Below are positions 33,245 to 34,945 of a stretch of DNA of 34,945 bases, in pieces. The DNA comes from Labilibaculum filiforme (GTDB lineage: Bacteria; Bacteroidota; Bacteroidia; Bacteroidales; Marinifilaceae): NCBI RefSeq assembly GCF_002843315.1, contig NZ_MVDD01000029.1:1-34945 (forward strand), in the 5' to 3' direction. Within the stretch, counting starts at the first letter, position 1, and every line of letters starts with the position of its first letter. Position numbers and translations under genes: made by a program. A model generated the notes under the pieces. It did no database searches. It was not told the DNA's origin and saw nothing but the letters and a program-made list of their open reading frames with translations.

Positions 33245-33640
33245 CTTCCTTCAATGGAAAATAGTCATTTCGCCACTCGAACATTCGTCCGATGATTTGT
33301 AAAGGCCTATTTGACCGTAAAAATCATCTCTCGACAATGTGTAATGGCATTTTTGACGCTCAAATCATCTCTCGACAATGTGTAAAGGCATTTTTGGCAC
33401 TCAAATAAGCTCTCGCGGTTTGAAAATTAACTTTTTGTTGCTCGAACAGTCGCCCGATGATTTGTAAAGGCCTATTTGACCGTAAAAATGATCTCTCGAC
33501 GAAATGTAAAGCCATTTTTGGCACTCAAATCATCTCTCGACAATATGTGAAGGCATTTTTGGTTCTAGAATGACCTCTCGCGGTTTGAAAATTAACTTTT
33601 TGTTGCTCGAATAAGCTCTCGCCGAAATGTAATCCTCTAT
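33245..33640. repeat. Satellite-like tandem repeat, 41-bp unit in a 165-bp higher-order period
   Basis: Units start at 33245, 33286, 33328, 33369, 33410, 33451, 33493, 33534, 33575 and 33616 (41-42 bp each). Typical unit pieces are CTCTCGACAATGTGTAAAGG, then CATTTTTGGCACTCAAATCAT. Units four apart are more alike than neighbours: CTCGAACATT (33276) and CTCGAACAGT (33441), CTCTCGCGGTTTGAAAATTA at 33410 and at 33575, and the GATGATTTGTAAAGGCCTAT block at 33291 and 33456. This gives an exact 165-bp period. The unit length is not a multiple of three, so it is not a protein repeat. Confidence 0.85.
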
Positions 33641-33726
33641 ATTTATAGTAATACTACCCATGTAAAATAATCATCCTGATTCTTTTGATTGGATATTATT
33701 GTTTTGTAGATTCGGGGAGGAAAACT

Positions 33727-33775
33727 AAAAAGGTGCACAATACACCCCAATAAAGCATGTATTGTGCACCTTTTT
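33727..33775. other. 18-bp perfect inverted repeat (terminator-like)
   Basis: AAAAAGGTGCACAATACA (33727-33744) and TGTATTGTGCACCTTTTT (33758-33775) are perfect reverse complements around a 13-base loop. The stem starts with five A and ends with five T, so it could terminate transcription in either direction. It is also well formed as a DNA cruciform or a recombination or protein-binding site. A related dyad GTGCACC-TAT-GGTACAC (33796-33812, one mismatch) follows 20 bases later. Confidence 0.7.
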
Positions 33776-33855
33776 ACCTGATATAGCAAAAATAAGTGCA
33801 CCTATGGTACACAATTTAACAAGTTGTGGGTAATGCAAAAAGAGCATCGTACATT

Positions 33856-34242
33856 ATGACAGATATTGAACTAAATATTAATAAATACGCTCAAAATAAA
33901 CTGACCGATACCGATATAATGGATTGGTTTGACCAGCTTGATTTGTCAAGTCAAAAGGAGATTCGAGATAAGTTAATGATGTTCATGCAACAATCACATC
34001 CAACTGATGAATTGATTTCTAATGCGATTCAGACTGCACCGATTAAAGGGACATTGACACCTGTGATACTTTTCAAAACGCAGACTTTTAATATAGCGAT
34101 TAGCAAAATTGTGAACTTACCTGATTCTGAACTGAGAAAGTCATTTATAATCATGTTGAGTATTTTCAAAACGGCTGATACATATCGCAGAGAAACAGAT
34201 TGTAAAAATGGTTGTACTCATGAATGGCATAATTTAAAATAA
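33856..34242 (+). CDS. DUF5958-like small protein
   Basis: A 128-residue protein starting at ATG 33856 (MTDIELNINKYAQNK). An upstream GTG at 33826 is in frame but overlaps the GTTGTGGG end motif. The sequence MTDIELNINKYAQ, DWFDQLDLSSQKEIRDKL, QQSHPTDELISNAI, LKT-like FKTQTFNIAISKIVNLP and FKTADTYRRETDCKNGC looks like the DUF5958 family of Bacteroidota, recalled from memory. It is helical and soluble without a known active site. Its stop is immediately followed by the ATG of the next gene (no gap), so the two are translated together. The function is unknown; such genes tend to sit in variable regions or cassettes. Confidence 0.65.
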   Translation: MTDIELNINKYAQNKLTDTDIMDWFDQLDLSSQKEIRDKLMMFMQQSHPTDELISNAIQTAPIKGTLTPVILFKTQTFNIAISKIVNLPDSELRKSFIIMLSIFKTADTYRRETDCKNGCTHEWHNLK

Positions 34243-34695
34243 ATGGACAAGACATTAATAACAATTTTACTTCCAACTATTGGAGCTATAATCGGATTTT
34301 ATTTAAAAGCGACAATTGAAAAACGTAAAGAGTATTCAAGCGAAGTCACTCGAGAGAGACGTGAACTATATTTAAAGTTTGTCACATTGATGGTTGATAT
34401 TTGGAAAAATTATAAAACAAGTAAGAATCAAGGCAAGAATAATTTTACTGAGAAATTGTATGATTTCTATAAAAAGTACATTCTTTATGCATCACCAAGG
34501 GTAATTAAAGCTTTTGGTGATTTTATGCAATATACATATCATCGCGATTCTCAAGAAAATCCTAAAGAGTATTTTGGGATGATTACAAAAGTGATGTTAG
34601 AAATGAGAAAAGATTTGGGATTGAAAAACAAATCATTAGGTACAAATGGAGAATTATTGATGAGAGCCCTGATAACAGATTTTGATAATATTTAA
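34243..34695 (+). CDS. Small membrane-anchored protein of unknown function
   Basis: A 150-residue protein with one N-terminal transmembrane helix (residues about 5-23, LITILLPTIGAIIGFYLKA) and a charged helical cytoplasmic domain (ERRELYLKFVTLMVDIWKNY, ASPRVIKAFGDFMQY, MITKVMLEMRKDLG). I do not recognise a named family. Small single-helix proteins of this build occur among accessory genes of Bacteroidota. It directly abuts the DUF5958-like gene, and both lie between GTTGTGGG (33823-33830) and CCCACAAC (34706-34713). A paired function, such as a two-gene accessory or immunity module, is possible but not shown by the sequence. Confidence 0.65.
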   Translation: MDKTLITILLPTIGAIIGFYLKATIEKRKEYSSEVTRERRELYLKFVTLMVDIWKNYKTSKNQGKNNFTEKLYDFYKKYILYASPRVIKAFGDFMQYTYHRDSQENPKEYFGMITKVMLEMRKDLGLKNKSLGTNGELLMRALITDFDNI

Positions 34696-34705
34696 AATGC
34701 ACATA

Positions 34706-34945
34706 CCCACAACAATGTGTATAATTCATAAGGGTTTCAGAGGTTTTTGAGCGTTATCACCCGCATCAAATTCAGGTGGTAAACTGATAGGTTTGAAGTC
34801 CGCAATCCCTTACGAAATCATAGTGTGCCGAGAAGCAGAACATCGGCGAAACAAAGTTCTGCATGCTGTAAATAAGATGGTGGATGCATTTGTAAGCAGA
34901 CCCACCAATGTCGCATTTCAGGATGAGGCATTAAACCACCTAAAG
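34706..34945 (+). other. Cassette-end-like sequence and an unidentified open frame at the window edge
   Basis: CCCACAACAATGTGTATAAT (34706-34725) is the kind of end sequence I recall at the borders of gene cassettes in Bacteroidota. From 34751, after a TGA at 34748-34750, a frame stays open for 65 codons to the last base. It reads ALSPASNSGGKLIGLKSAIP and later IVCREAEHRRNKVLHAVNKM. It has no ATG before codon 43, only TTG/CTG/GTG-type starts. The segment is visibly richer in G and C than the genes to its left. It could be a gene start running off the window, a fragment, or non-coding. Confidence 0.3.

Noticed and set aside
33245-33640. CRISPR array
   Set aside because: Repeated units are 41-42 bp with similarity along their full length. 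There are no unique spacers between constant repeats, and no cas genes are near.
34791-34900. 5' end of a group II intron (GTGTGCC start)
   Set aside because: Only the first few bases resemble the GUGYG consensus. No domain V hairpin or reverse transcriptase frame is visible, and the frame is open as coding sequence.

Overview
The window reads as a chromosomal segment of a low-GC Bacteroidota, probably a marine, anaerobic or facultative member of the Bacteroidia (a Marinifilaceae/Marinilabiliales-type organism is my guess). The reasons are Bacteroidota-type promoters (a -7 box TAnnTTTG, best case 11054-11084), a general lack of Shine-Dalgarno sequences, a 704-residue RecQ with an extended C-terminus, a fused E1 alpha/beta oxo-acid dehydrogenase, a fused SpmA/SpmB-type membrane protein, LytTR regulators beside outer-membrane proteins, and an oxygen-sensitive glycyl radical enzyme. 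No rRNA, tRNA, CRISPR or recognisable transposase was seen.

Layout. 1-9920 is mostly housekeeping: a 5'-truncated M90 peptidase with a SEC-C tail, a secreted TPR protein, mutS2, a convergent Gate-domain membrane protein, recQ, and a lipoprotein S9A oligopeptidase. 9997-21276 is the most distinctive block: a LytTR response regulator, a coiled-coil lipoprotein, a small outer-membrane beta-barrel, a second LytTR regulator with a decayed receiver, a STAND-type NTPase, and a 1334-residue exported protein of 17 TPR-like repeats, nine of them exactly 71 codons long. Upstream of the lipoprotein, three ACG-centred repeats lie exactly 21 bp apart just before a good promoter. This is the geometry expected of a LytTR operator. 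21317-27669 returns to core genes: the SpmA/B fusion, an S4 RNA-binding protein, an SRPBCC protein, the E2 and fused E1 of a branched-chain-type oxo-acid dehydrogenase, and flavodoxin.

27727-29633 is non-coding and holds a tandem array of palindrome-rich repeats of two lengths (353/354 and 125 bp) in the order long-short-long-long-short-long. 29634-32956 encodes a radical SAM activase and a glycyl radical enzyme whose catalytic residues fit trans-4-hydroxy-L-proline dehydratase (HypD). 32957-33855 is again non-coding: a stray copy of the palindromic repeat, a satellite-like block with a 41-bp unit and a 165-bp higher-order period, and an 18-bp perfect inverted repeat. 33856-34695 carries two small abutting genes between GTTGTGGG and CCCACAAC, which resembles a mobile gene cassette. 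The last 250 bases look compositionally different and contain an open but unidentified frame.

How the genes may work together. The LytTR, lipoprotein, barrel and STAND/TPR genes plausibly form one envelope-associated regulatory locus without a histidine kinase. The activase and HypD form an enzyme pair. E2 and E1 form an operon that needs an E3 encoded elsewhere. These functional links are inferred from order and spacing only.
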